Shown here: one piece after another, positions 18,637 to 26,850 of the stretch
Layout of the letters: the number at the start of each line of letters is the position of its first letter
How positions within the stretch are numbered: the stretch's first letter is position 1
Assembly (NCBI GenBank): GCA_001914235.1
Contig: MQUF01000018.1
Location: 1-61,084, forward strand
Length of the DNA stretch: 61,084 nucleotides
Reading direction: 5' to 3'
DNA from: Desulfobulbaceae bacterium DB1
GTDB lineage: Bacteria > Desulfobacterota > Desulfobulbia > Desulfobulbales > SURF-16
Notes under the pieces: generated by a model
The model's database searches: none
Seen by the model: the letters and a program-made list of their open reading frames with translations, nothing else
Told to the model about the DNA's origin: nothing
Program-made: the position numbers and the translations under genes

Positions 18637-19014
18637 TTATTTCAATCGACCCAGCCAAAGGCCAAGCAAAACCAAGGCCCCGCCGATAATGTTATTGGAA
18701 AAAAAATTGACCAGCGCAACAAGGTGGGTTGCGGCACGCATACCATTGACGGTCTCCAGGGCAAAAGTCGAAAAAGTGGTCAGTGCCCCCAGATAGCCGG
18801 TCATAAAAAAAAGGCGTGCTTGCGGATTCATGAAATCAACGCCTCGTTCCGCCAAGGAAAAGGCCAAACCGACCAGGAAACACCCTGAAAGATTAACGAT
18901 CAGCGTCCCCCAGGGGAAGCCGGTACCGAAGAGCTTCACGGCAAGAAGTCCCATTGCATACCTTGACAGGGCCCCAAGGCTGCCGCCGATCATGACCAGC
19001 AGTATTTTCGTCAT
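18637..19014 (-). CDS. crcB: Fluoride channel CrcB/Fluc
   Basis: 125 aa with four membrane segments. GGSLGALSRY, GTLIVNLSGCFLVG and TGYLGALTTFSTFALE are CrcB hallmarks, the last containing the Phe/Thr pore and the sodium-site GxxTTFSTF motif. It forms dual-topology dimers that let toxic F- leave the cell. GGGTGG precedes the ATG. No fluoride riboswitch was recognised in the 70 bp upstream. The next gene downstream carries DUF190 and CBS domains. Confidence 0.93.
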   Translation of the reverse strand: MTKILLVMIGGSLGALSRYAMGLLAVKLFGTGFPWGTLIVNLSGCFLVGLAFSLAERGVDFMNPQARLFFMTGYLGALTTFSTFALETVNGMRAATHLVALVNFFSNNIIGGALVLLGLWLGRLK

Positions 19015-19048
19015 GCCGCCACCCGTCCGCAGAAATTGTATCGTCTTT

Positions 19049-19204
19049 TCAAAACCGCAATGCCGCCTTTAATCGTTTCGGGTTGAGCCGCCAAACTGCG
19101 TTCGCAAAGAGCTTGCCGTCAACCGGGAGTGTCCCGGTGAAATCCGTCACCAGGTGCCGTAGTTGTACCGCGCCAAATCCTGGTATTTCAAGCGCAAATA
19201 TAAA
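19049..19204 (-). pseudogene. HAD-superfamily soluble P-type ATPase-like remnant
   Basis: A frame on the minus strand reads ALEIPGFGAVQLRHLVTDFTGTLPVDGKLF, matching the start of small HAD phosphatases of the soluble P-type-ATPase kind (motif I DFTGT, nucleophile Asp). About 20 residues later the similarity ends and a stop follows at 19049, so the other HAD motifs are absent. It lies immediately upstream of crcB in the same direction. Confidence 0.5.
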
Positions 19205-19263
19205 AAAACCTTTCTTCGGCTCGTTATTAATTTTCCTTGTTGCCGCCGCAAGCGGCATTGATG

Positions 19264-20118
19264 TCAGTTGAGGAGAGACAGCGCCGCCACGGCATGCCAG
19301 GTGGTGTCGAGAAACGCCGTGGCCCGGAGACCGCGACCAAAGCCGCCGAAGGCGGTCTGGCAACCGGCAAGAAACTGTCCGGCCCTTTCCGGGTCGGCAG
19401 GCACCGCCCCCAAGGCGTCAAGCGCTCGGAGACAGGAATGGCAGTTCTCGACAAAGGAAGTGGTGCCGGGGAAAAAGCCGAAACCGCCGTCACCGTTCTG
19501 GCTGGCCCGGAACCAGGAAATCATCTCCTCATCGGAGCGCGGCAAGGCACGTCCGAATATCCGGCTCAGATACAAATGCATCCAGGCCTCGTCAACGCTC
19601 CGCCAATGACGGTTCAAAACGGCGGCAAGGTGACGCTCTCCGGCTTTCATCGCCGGTTTACGTCCCAGCACCTCCGCCAAAATTCCGGCGCAATAATACC
19701 AGTCATCCAGAGAAACGGCAGTTTGTATCCTGTCGAGCACGGCCGCCTCGACGGCATCTGAGTCCAATGCAATCCCAGCGGTCCGACAGCACCAGAGCAG
19801 CTGGAAGGTCATCCTGGCTCCGACGGACAGGGTCCGCCGACAGCCCTCCAGATAAGACCGCAGATTCTCGTCTTCAGCGGGATCAAATCCTTTTCCCAGC
19901 TCGTCGTACTGCCGGGCAAGGCCAAGGATGTTCAAGGCGTGGTAGGTGTCCTCGATGGTAGCCGGCAGCCTGGGTGTGGCGCCGAAACCGCCGGAGGGCT
20001 TGCGCCTTGCTTCCACAAAGGGAACGGCAGCGGCCAGGATTGCCGAGAAACGATCAATCACTACCGAACCCATGTCAGTTGTCGCAGGAGAAACATATGA
20101 GCGGCTTTGACTTTTCAT
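19264..20118 (-). CDS. Prenyltransferase/squalene-cyclase-repeat-like protein
   Basis: 284 aa from ATG 20118, chosen for GGAGAGGG upstream. It has alpha/alpha-toroid repeats with terpene-cyclase or prenyltransferase-beta style motifs: KPSGGFGATPRLPATIEDTYHALNILGL, NGDGGFGFFPGTTSFVENCHSCLRAL and TAFGGFGRGLRATAFLDTTWHA (each G-G-F-G then D/E-T-x-x-A). The class cannot be settled; geranylgeranyltransferase-beta-like proteins of this size are common in bacteria without a known substrate. No isoprenoid genes flank it. Confidence 0.7.
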   Translation of the reverse strand: MKSQSRSYVSPATTDMGSVVIDRFSAILAAAVPFVEARRKPSGGFGATPRLPATIEDTYHALNILGLARQYDELGKGFDPAEDENLRSYLEGCRRTLSVGARMTFQLLWCCRTAGIALDSDAVEAAVLDRIQTAVSLDDWYYCAGILAEVLGRKPAMKAGERHLAAVLNRHWRSVDEAWMHLYLSRIFGRALPRSDEEMISWFRASQNGDGGFGFFPGTTSFVENCHSCLRALDALGAVPADPERAGQFLAGCQTAFGGFGRGLRATAFLDTTWHAVAALSLLN

Positions 20119-20297
20119 GCGGTCCCTCTCCGGTTCATTTTCCCCATAACCGGCATCTGCAGGCACCGGCGACGGTTTTCATGAAAACCGAAAACTGCAT
20201 CGATCACGGCGCCCATTTCCACGATGTCGGACGGTTCCGGCGGCTGTACCGCCACCAGCTCAAGAAAAGCGTGGCGATCAATGCCAGGCCCGGCCAA
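20115..20297 (-). CDS. Doubtful 60-aa ORF coupled to the cyclase-like gene
   Basis: A TTG-started frame ends in TGA overlapping the next gene's ATG (ATGA), the usual sign of translational coupling, and its composition (RHAFLELVAVQPPEPSDIVE) is protein-like. Against it: a weak ribosome site, no ATG, an in-frame stop 10 nt upstream of the TTG and no recognised family. It may be a remnant. Confidence 0.25.
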   Translation of the reverse strand: MAGPGIDRHAFLELVAVQPPEPSDIVEMGAVIDAVFGFHENRRRCLQMPVMGKMNRRGTA

Positions 20298-20341
20298 ATC
20301 ACCATATCACGGCCTGTCCCCATATTCCGGGGCATACGACC

Positions 20342-20385
20342 TCCAAAACAAAAAAACTCCTGCCTTCCTTTCGGAGGGCAGGAGT
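20342..20385 (-). terminator. Rho-independent terminator of the cytochrome gene
   Basis: On the minus strand ACTCCTGCCCTCC (20385-20373) pairs with GGAAGGCAGGAGT (20368-20356; one G-T pair) around a GAAA loop, followed by TTTTTTTGTTTT. It lies about 210 bp after the cytochrome stop codon and faces that gene's direction. Confidence 0.8.
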
Positions 20386-20593
20386 CATCAGCTTGCAGGC
20401 AAGCGGTTAATGGCGAACTCCATCGCCTTAATATTTATTGCACGATAAACGACGAAACTGAAAATGTCAAACATTCTCCCAATGAAGTCGGACAGATGCT
20501 CAACGTACCAGTAATCAGCGGATTTCAGGCGGCAGAGAGCACTGAAACATCCTCCCCGGCGAGGCCTTACCCCGCATCCTGATCAGGGCCGAA

Positions 20594-21937
20594 TTATCGC
20601 CACTTCCACTCGGTTTTCAGATCGAGTTTCTTCTGTTCCTCGAAGAATACGACCTCATGTCCCTCAAATTCGCCAAAGGGCAGATACCAGAGCTTGATGT
20701 CAACCACGATCTCATCATTGATCAGATCCCTGGTCTTCTTGCCGTCCTTTTCGTATGATTTGAAAGGATAGGGTATCTCGAAGGTTTCCTTGGTGGTTTT
20801 CATCGGCGGCAAACTGGTTTCACGCAGAAGACCGCTCTTTTCATAGGGCCCTCTGCCCATTTCCGAACCACGGCCCATGCGGCCGGGATACGGCATGTAG
20901 ATTTTCTGATTGTTGTAAATCTCTTTTCCATCGGTTGTTTTGGCAGTCACATCCAGGACCAGCCTATTGGGAGTGGGTCAGCCGTCCGGGATGGTATGCC
21001 CGGCCTTGTTGGTGATCTCCACATTAATGATACCCATGGGGATAACGCCTTCAGCGGTGTTTTTGCGCCAGAACAACGAGCGTCCGTCCACTTCCACGTC
21101 AACGGCCATCTTGCGCATCTCCTCGCTGTTATAGGACTGCATGTCGTGGCCAAGCCCGGATTTCACCATGTGGCACTCCTGACAGCTCTCACTTCCACCC
21201 TCAGCCGTGTAAGCAAAGAGATAGCTGCCGTACAGGGTGGCGCACTGGGAAGGATGAGCCAGCTCGAAATTCGGTCCCTGTCCGTGGCACTGCCCGCAGA
21301 ATATGGACTCGCCCAGCGCCGGGGCGACAGCCATTTTCGGGAAATTCGGATCATCATGGGCGCCTTCCTTGGAGCCGTAAACCGTATCCGGCTGGGCATA
21401 TCCGTCGGACCATTTGTGGATGATGGCCATTCTGTTGTGGCAGACCCGGCAGTTGATGTTAAGGCTGGAGATGGTCCCTTCCAGCTTGTCGGCGTAATCG
21501 TCGTTGCCATCCTTTTTGGCCTGCTGCCAGCCCTTGATGGTGGCGATAATCTCCCGGGCCACATCATCGGTGGCATCCTCCAGCTGGGGAAGATGGCATT
21601 TGGTACACATCCGCAGATGTTCCACGGTAATGTCCTTGTCATCTTTCACTCCGGAATAAGGGAAATTCTTCACCCCGACTTCCATGGCGGTGATGATGGT
21701 CGGAGCCGTTCGCCCGGTACCGAGCATCGAACGGGAATGCAGGGAATTCTCCCATTGCCCGTGCGCCTCCTCGTGACATTCGACGCAACTGCTTGAATCA
21801 TAGCGTTCGACCAGTTCTTTTATGGTCTTGGCCTTCGGCTGCTCGGCGGGTTTCGGACCGCCTTCGCAGTATGCAGTGGCCGTCCATAGTGCCGTCACGG
21901 CCAGTAACGGCAAGCCAATCCTCAAAATTTTCCTCAT
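20594..21937 (-). CDS. Periplasmic pentaheme cytochrome c with in-frame UGA (probable selenoprotein)
   Basis: 447 codons if UGA at 20978-20980 (codon 320) is read through. It has a signal peptide and five CxxCH motifs at about residues 51, 111, 163, 214 and 252. The UGA falls inside a continuous stretch, KAGHTIPDG-UGA-PTPNRLVLDV, related to the G-H-x-x-P-x-G-x-P segment that follows the hemes in many multiheme cytochromes. The frame continues for 128 codons with strong coding character and ends in TAA. Reading UGA as selenocysteine is supported by a possible hairpin directly after it. A nonsense mutation or sequencing error is the alternative. The electron partner is unknown. Confidence 0.75.
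20948..20977 (-). promoter_or_regulatory. Candidate bacterial SECIS hairpin
   Basis: Directly 3' of the UGA, CAC (20975-20973) can pair with GTG, CC with GG, and AGG with CCT, leaving the pentaloop CTGGT (20962-20958), which has the G and U that SelB recognises. The loop starts 15 nt after UGA, in the range of known bacterial elements. The stems are short and interrupted, so folding support is modest. Confidence 0.45.
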
Positions 21938-22722
21938 GTTTCCTCCTCGCGTTTTCTGTTAAGTACCGTTTGTGTTTCATCTCCCAACGATTACTGACAA
22001 AAATCCAGTTCAATTGCCGCCGAATCCCGACATTCCGTGCCACGAAGACACATGGACGACACTTCCGTTTCAAATTCGGTCGCCGAGGGATCTCCCGGCT
22101 GCACCGGGTGCCCCCGGTCTCCATTCAAAAACAGCGGTCTTCCGTTTATTGATTGCCGGCTCATATGTGCAAAAAACCGGAAAATAGTGGCTTGGCAAAA
22201 CGCTTTTTTTGCAACTTCACACGACATATCAGACAGTTACATACACAAAACGGCCATCGAGCGGATTTGCACGAGACAAACTGAATTCGCTTTCCGCGCC
22301 GGCAGTTTCGCCAAAAAAAACAACAATAACAAAGAGATGCGATAAAATAAAAATTATAGCACAACTGTTCCTGAAATTGCGAAAAATATTGTGGGAACAG
22401 CTGGATTTTTTCCCAGAGCTGAATGGCTGCTCACGGTAAACGTAACACTCCGTAACACAAATATTGCAAGTATTCAATACATCCTTTTTTTTATTTTGTC
22501 GACAAAGCAGAGGAATAACGAGGAGATGCTTGACAACGGAAAATTTTCCGCTTTGGATATTGAAAATAAATAAGAATGACAGGGAATCAGTCTGTATCGG
22601 ACGAAAGAAAAGAGTCCGGGGCAAATTCGAGTCGGAAATCTCCGAATAAGTTACGAGCACTGATCTCATGGCCCCAGGCCGCTGGGGCCATGGGGACGGA
22701 TGGAGTCAAAAGACAAAGAACC
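21938..22722. other. 785-bp AT-rich intergenic region
   Basis: No gene was recognised. It must carry the cytochrome promoter (minus strand). A perfect 11-bp palindrome, CATGGCCCCAG with CTGGGGCCATG around GCCG, lies at about 22668-22693, just past the stop of the next minus-strand gene. It lacks a T-run, so it may be a hairpin that stabilises mRNA rather than a terminator. Confidence 0.5.
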
Positions 22723-23142
22723 TTACGGACTGATCGCAATATTCAACATTTTGCCGGTTTCCTGATCCCGGCAGCGCACCTCCGCCCGCACCTCGCCCGG
22801 CGGAATCGGCCCGGACAACTCCACCGCGATGCGCAAGGTGCCGGGTTGCACCTTTTTGATAAGCCACTTCGCCTTGCCGTTGTCGAATTTCATTGCCGGC
22901 GGAGACGATTTCACCATAGTGATACCCGCCGGGAAAAACTGATGGACGATGAGATTGCCGGCAGCAGCACTTTTGATATCCAGCTCAAGGACAATATTCA
23001 CGCCCGCGGAAGAAACATATCTGCCGCCGACCAGTTCCCGGGCGCAGGTCGCACCGGGGAGTGCCAGGGTCACAACCCCAAGCAGCATTGCCAGCCAAAA
23101 AATGTTTCGTGTTCGATCCTGCATCATTCTTCTTGATTTCAT
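22723..23142 (-). CDS. Secreted protein related to the sensor domain of the upstream HTH protein
   Basis: 139 aa from ATG 23142 (AAGGAG 8 nt upstream), with a Sec signal peptide. The mature beta-sandwich-like part (NLIVHQFFPAGITMVKSSPP, GKAKWLIKKVQPG) aligns by eye with the extracytoplasmic domain of the membrane HTH protein encoded 15 bp upstream (SLIVKEKLPAGSKLLSSVPP, GEVKWLLKIDGRQ). The two are therefore probably duplicates of one domain, co-transcribed. It may act as ligand, decoy or co-sensor; the role is inferred only. Confidence 0.7.
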   Translation of the reverse strand: MKSRRMMQDRTRNIFWLAMLLGVVTLALPGATCARELVGGRYVSSAGVNIVLELDIKSAAAGNLIVHQFFPAGITMVKSSPPAMKFDNGKAKWLIKKVQPGTLRIAVELSGPIPPGEVRAEVRCRDQETGKMLNIAISP

Positions 23143-23157
23143 CCGGGCAACTCCTTA

Positions 23158-24123
23158 TCAGGGAAAAATCTCAAATTTCTTCCGCTCACTGTTCCATTCA
23201 TAACCCGATCCCAACCAGATTTCCTCCACCTGATCAATATCAATGCCGAGCGTCATGATTTCGTTGAACACATCATAAACCGTCAGAATTTCCTCGTCAC
23301 TGATGCGACCATCGGCATTTGCATCAGCCCAGTGAAAACCGGTCAGCTTGACCGTCGCATTGCCCTGCACGGGGCCGGGGCGTCCGGATCCTTTTGACAC
23401 CGATACCGTGCCGGCAAATTGCACCGCGGGCTCCTGTGTCGGCGCAAGTTTCACCGTATAGGCAAACACCTGCCGGCCGTCAATTTTCAGCAGCCATTTG
23501 ACCTCGCCGGTCTTGGGGTCATAGGCGGAATAGGGAGGAACCGAGGAAAGCAGCTTGCTGCCGGCAGGGAGTTTTTCCTTGACGATAAGGGAAACAGGGG
23601 AGGTCGAGCTGCCGCGGACATCGATTGTTACGGGAAAAGGCGCATCGACAACCCCCTGAACGGGCAGGCGGCGAACAGCGGTGAGGGATGGTTGCTCTTC
23701 GGCCGGATAAAATCGCCACAGCAAAAAAAGACAAACCACCAGGGCCACGGCAACCGCCAGCGGCACGACCGGAAAACGTTTCGTGACCGGAATGGTTTCG
23801 CCGGGGGGCGGCTCCTCCTGGACCGGAGAAATTTCCGCAACCGATTCCGTGCCGTTTTCCGTCGGTCCATCCGGGGAAAGCCCTTCTTCCCGCTCGAGAA
23901 TTTCCTCAAGCTCAACCTCAAGCGTTTCAGCCAGCTTGAGACCGTTTTCCTTCTTGATGGTGGGATATCTTTTGTTTTCCCAGCGGGAAATGGTATCGGT
24001 GGTAACACCGACCGAGGTGGCCAGAAAAAGCTGGGTAAGCCCCTTTGTCTCCCGCAGGGTCCGCACCTTGGTGCCGTCGATTCGAACCATCGGCACCCCG
24101 CCGGTAAATTTATTCGTCTCCAT
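23158..24123 (-). CDS. Membrane-anchored Xre-type regulator with EF-hand/dockerin-like tail
   Basis: 321 aa from ATG 24123 (AGGAAG upstream; another ATG at 24153 lacks a site). Residues about 15-75 are an Xre helix-turn-helix (TLRETKGLTQLFLATSVGV, TISRWENKRYPT). A Pro/Glu-rich linker and one membrane segment (VVPLAVAVALVVCLFLLW) follow, then an extracytoplasmic beta domain and DANADGRISDEEI, a calcium-type EF-hand/dockerin loop. The layout suggests a one-component transmembrane sensor that binds DNA inside and reads a signal, perhaps calcium or envelope state, outside. Its target is unknown. Confidence 0.75.
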   Translation of the reverse strand: METNKFTGGVPMVRIDGTKVRTLRETKGLTQLFLATSVGVTTDTISRWENKRYPTIKKENGLKLAETLEVELEEILEREEGLSPDGPTENGTESVAEISPVQEEPPPGETIPVTKRFPVVPLAVAVALVVCLFLLWRFYPAEEQPSLTAVRRLPVQGVVDAPFPVTIDVRGSSTSPVSLIVKEKLPAGSKLLSSVPPYSAYDPKTGEVKWLLKIDGRQVFAYTVKLAPTQEPAVQFAGTVSVSKGSGRPGPVQGNATVKLTGFHWADANADGRISDEEILTVYDVFNEIMTLGIDIDQVEEIWLGSGYEWNSERKKFEIFP

Positions 24124-24444
24124 TTCTTTGCTTCCTGTGATATTGCTTTTCATTTGAAAGCCCTATCATAAACAATTCCTCTCCGTCCGACACCGGATTT
24201 CTTTTTTTTTGACATTTCCAACCCCATCTCCGGTGACGGACCGGCTGGCTTCCTCCGAAACGCCACTTCACGCAACATATTGATTTTCCGCCAATGTCTA
24301 CCAGACATCACCCCCTGTCCCCCCTGATTTGCCCCGATGTCCTCTATTTTTTTCAGCGAAGAAACCGTAATGTTTGACCAAAAGGAGGACGCATTCACTC
24401 GGCGTCCGGAAGCAAGGAAAATCACCGCAACACAGGAGGAACAG
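24124..24444. other. Divergent intergenic region
   Basis: Lies between the HTH sensor (minus) and the triheme cytochrome (plus), so both promoters should be here and the sensor could act on its neighbour. No clear -35/-10 pair was identified. A short ATG-led frame from 24337 joins the cytochrome frame but lacks a ribosome site. Confidence 0.4.
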
Positions 24445-24939
24445 ATGAACAATAAACAGCAGTCTCACCCGAAAAAAATTTCCGCCAAACTCTTCTGCCT
24501 GACCGGCGCAGCCGCCATCTTTCTCATGGCCCCCGTTTCCCTGCTGGCCGGGGAAACACCATCCCTGCAGGAAAAAGTCAACATCAACATCCAGCAGGCA
24601 TGCCCGTCGATTGCCGGACTGGCCGCCGACAACAAAGAGGTCAAGGAGTTCACCCATGCGCTCCATGCGGAAAAATACCTGAAAGGCAAAAGCGGTTTTT
24701 CCGCCATCCCCTACACCGATGATTTCACCTGCGCGGCCTGTCATCAGGGCGCCAAGACCGCCGAGGAAATTAGCGGCGCGGACAAATGCGAACGCTTGAC
24801 CGCTTCAATCGGCGCGGGCGGCGGTGCGGCGGAATACAAGAAGCAGATGCATGCCGTCTGCATGGATTGCCACAAGAATATGGCCAAGGCCGGTGAGAAA
24901 AGCGGCCCGAGCAAATGCAATGAATGTCATGGAAAATAA
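24445..24939 (+). CDS. Small periplasmic triheme cytochrome c
   Basis: 164 aa from ATG 24445 (AGGAGG 4 nt upstream). Signal peptide, then three CxxCH motifs: CAACH, CMDCH and CNECH, with extra His that could be distal ligands (THALHAEKY). It resembles class III/c7-like electron carriers of metal- and sulfate-reducing bacteria but is larger than c7. Probably shuttles electrons in the periplasm. It is followed 68 bp later by a small secreted protein gene. Confidence 0.88.
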   Translation: MNNKQQSHPKKISAKLFCLTGAAAIFLMAPVSLLAGETPSLQEKVNINIQQACPSIAGLAADNKEVKEFTHALHAEKYLKGKSGFSAIPYTDDFTCAACHQGAKTAEEISGADKCERLTASIGAGGGAAEYKKQMHAVCMDCHKNMAKAGEKSGPSKCNECHGK

Positions 24940-25007
24940 CGGAACAGTTTCAGGATAAAAGGCCGTCACCCAAGACACAACAACCATTAAACACAAGGAG
25001 AAACATC

Positions 25008-25214
25008 ATGAAAAAGACAACAAGTATCCTTCTCGCCATCGCATTCGTCGTGACCTCAGCCGGAGCGCTGCAAGCGGCAAGCGGCAAATGTACCGTCACC
25101 GCCGTTGAAGGCACCAAGGTGATTCTGGACTGCGGCAGCCAGGCCGCTGAATTCCCGGTGGGAACGGAAGTGAAGATCAAAGGCGCAAAGGGAAAGGCAA
25201 TCGAAGGTTGCTAA
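25008..25214 (+). CDS. Small secreted protein (possibly ExtJ-like)
   Basis: 68 aa from ATG 25008 (AAGGAG upstream), signal peptide cut after LQA, mature chain GKCTVTAVEGTKVILDCGSQ with a final IEGC. Three Cys remain in about 45 residues. The size and K-C-T-V-x-x-V-E-G pattern recall small proteins annotated in selenite/tellurite-reduction operons with cytochromes, but this match is from memory and weak. Likely co-transcribed with the triheme cytochrome. Confidence 0.65.
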   Translation: MKKTTSILLAIAFVVTSAGALQAASGKCTVTAVEGTKVILDCGSQAAEFPVGTEVKIKGAKGKAIEGC

Positions 25215-25216
25215 GC

Positions 25217-25270
25217 GGCGTCTCCTTCATGCCGGCCATTCCCCTTTCTGGAATCCGGCATGAAGGCGCC
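25217..25270 (+). terminator. Strong hairpin after the cytochrome operon
   Basis: CCTTCATGCCGG (25224-25235) pairs perfectly with CCGGCATGAAGG (25255-25266), extended by GGCG with CGCC after a 3-nt bulge. It starts 2 bp after the stop codon. The T-run is missing, so termination is probable but not certain. Confidence 0.6.
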
Positions 25271-25298
25271 GTGAAGGCAACACTCGCATGAAAACGGC

Positions 25299-25496
25299 TC
25301 ACCCGCCATCCGCGGGGGCGTCATTCTTGACGGCGGGATCCGGAGAGAGGGGGCAATCGTCATCCCTCTCCGGATCAGGCGGGATGATTGTCATCAAAAA
25401 ATTACAATCCCGGCAGCGAAATTTTTTGCTGCCGGGATCGACTTTTTCAGGGGGGAAGGAATAGCGCTTACCGCATTCCTCACAAAAAACAAGCAT
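25299..25496 (-). CDS. Small zinc-ribbon protein (MJ0042-like)
   Basis: 65 aa. Two CxxC knuckles, FCEECGKRY and FRCRDCNFL, match the zinc-ribbon found at the start of many deltaproteobacterial regulatory or scaffold proteins. Here the ribbon stands alone, with an acidic tail (DPERDDDCP). It lies 19 bp after the 441-aa protein gene in the mglB-mglA operon direction. Confidence 0.75.
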   Translation of the reverse strand: MLVFCEECGKRYSFPPEKVDPGSKKFRCRDCNFLMTIIPPDPERDDDCPLSPDPAVKNDAPADGG

Positions 25497-25515
25497 CTTT
25501 CCAAACTCCCGCCGA

Positions 25516-26841
25516 TTATTCTTTTCCCATCATCTGCATAAGCTCTTCCCGAAGCCTGTCAACTTCGCGGCGGACAATATCCGTCACCGCCGCCTCCATG
25601 GCCGCGGACAACTCCGCCTGTTCCGCCGCCGCCACAACAACGGATGGCGGTGAGGCAACCTGTTGTTGCGTCTCATGCAAGGCGCTCACCACCAACTCAT
25701 TCCAGGCGATATAGTCGGCCGTTGCCTCCAGATGGGCTGAGAGCAGTGTCTTCTGCGGCTTCATGGTAAACAGCGAATGGTTCAGCCGGTCATAATTTTT
25801 CTGCAACAGGCGGCAGGACTGATCCGCCAGGACATCCGGACTGCGTTGCAGATGGCGGCCGACCGCGGCAATGAATTCGAGAAAGAGATGCATGGAGGAA
25901 TGACCAGGGAAAGCCCCCTGCAACCTCCCCACCTCATCCGCCAGATCCTGCAGACCGTTCGGACTTGCGCCGTAAGCGATCTGCTGAATGATGCGCCCCA
26001 GCTTATCAGCCCGAACCTCCTCGTCCCCGGCTTCCGGAACAACGGCTTCTCCGGTCGTGAGATCAATCGGTTCCTCTTTCTTTTCAGGCTCGATCTGCCC
26101 GATATCCACCTCAACGGTTTCTTCCGCCACCGCCTTTACCGCAGGAGCGGCAGAAACCTCTTCCACGGTTGCGCCGATTTCATCGTCGGCAAAAAAATCA
26201 TCAAGCAGGCTGTCCGCCTCGGGAAAGACCTCGTCATCGACCCTGTCCAGCCGGATTTCCTTGGCATCCGCGCCCTGAACGGCCGAGGGCATGGGCGGCA
26301 TGGGCGGAGGGGCTGCTTGACGGTCACCTTCAACCATCCCCTGAAACAGGGTGTTAAACGCTCCATCAACAGCCGTATCTTCCTTTTGATCCATCAGGGT
26401 GCGCATGGTGGTGCCGCCCCCGCCCTGGACGGTTGTCTCAGGTGCCGCTTCAGGCGGCGGAGTCGGCGCCGGCGGTTGTCCTTTACGCGGCCGGGAAATT
26501 CCTTCCTTCAAGGCATTGTATTTTGCCACCTCGCCGCGCACCAGGGCAACCTTGAGGGCAGCAGTCAAATCCGGATCGATCACCACCTTTTCCAGGGTGG
26601 CGAAAACCGAGTGCAGCAACTTGATGGCATCCTGATGGGCCCGTTCCCGCGCCTTCTTGATATACTGACCCAGGGTGCCGATCACCTGCAGGCAGACAAG
26701 CAGAGGTTTCTGTCCGACCCAGCGCTCCTGCAGCGGCTTTATCGCCTGGGCCAGATTATCCATGGCCTCATCGGTAATTTCCCATTCAATCGCCAGGATA
26801 GCCGCCTTCAGCTCTTTAATTGTCTCCGCATTGTCAGTCAT
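25516..26841 (-). CDS. Acidic protein downstream of MglA, function unknown
   Basis: 441 aa. The N-terminal 120 residues are helical (KELKAAILAIEWEITDEAMD); a Pro/Glu-rich disordered middle (residues about 120-280) follows, with a second helical domain and a basic/acidic coiled end (DIVRREVDRLREELMQMM). No family is recognised. The gene starts 9 bp after mglA, so it probably works with that GTPase, as effector or scaffold. A similar helical N-terminus occurs in polarity-associated proteins of Desulfobacterota, but this is inference. Confidence 0.65.
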   Translation of the reverse strand: MTDNAETIKELKAAILAIEWEITDEAMDNLAQAIKPLQERWVGQKPLLVCLQVIGTLGQYIKKARERAHQDAIKLLHSVFATLEKVVIDPDLTAALKVALVRGEVAKYNALKEGISRPRKGQPPAPTPPPEAAPETTVQGGGGTTMRTLMDQKEDTAVDGAFNTLFQGMVEGDRQAAPPPMPPMPSAVQGADAKEIRLDRVDDEVFPEADSLLDDFFADDEIGATVEEVSAAPAVKAVAEETVEVDIGQIEPEKKEEPIDLTTGEAVVPEAGDEEVRADKLGRIIQQIAYGASPNGLQDLADEVGRLQGAFPGHSSMHLFLEFIAAVGRHLQRSPDVLADQSCRLLQKNYDRLNHSLFTMKPQKTLLSAHLEATADYIAWNELVVSALHETQQQVASPPSVVVAAAEQAELSAAMEAAVTDIVRREVDRLREELMQMMGKE

Positions 26842-26850
26842 TCTCGCCTC

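Noticed and set aside
20099-20582. Plus-strand frame opposite the cyclase-like and cytochrome genes
   Set aside because: It runs through a minus-strand terminator and lacks family signals; a shadow.
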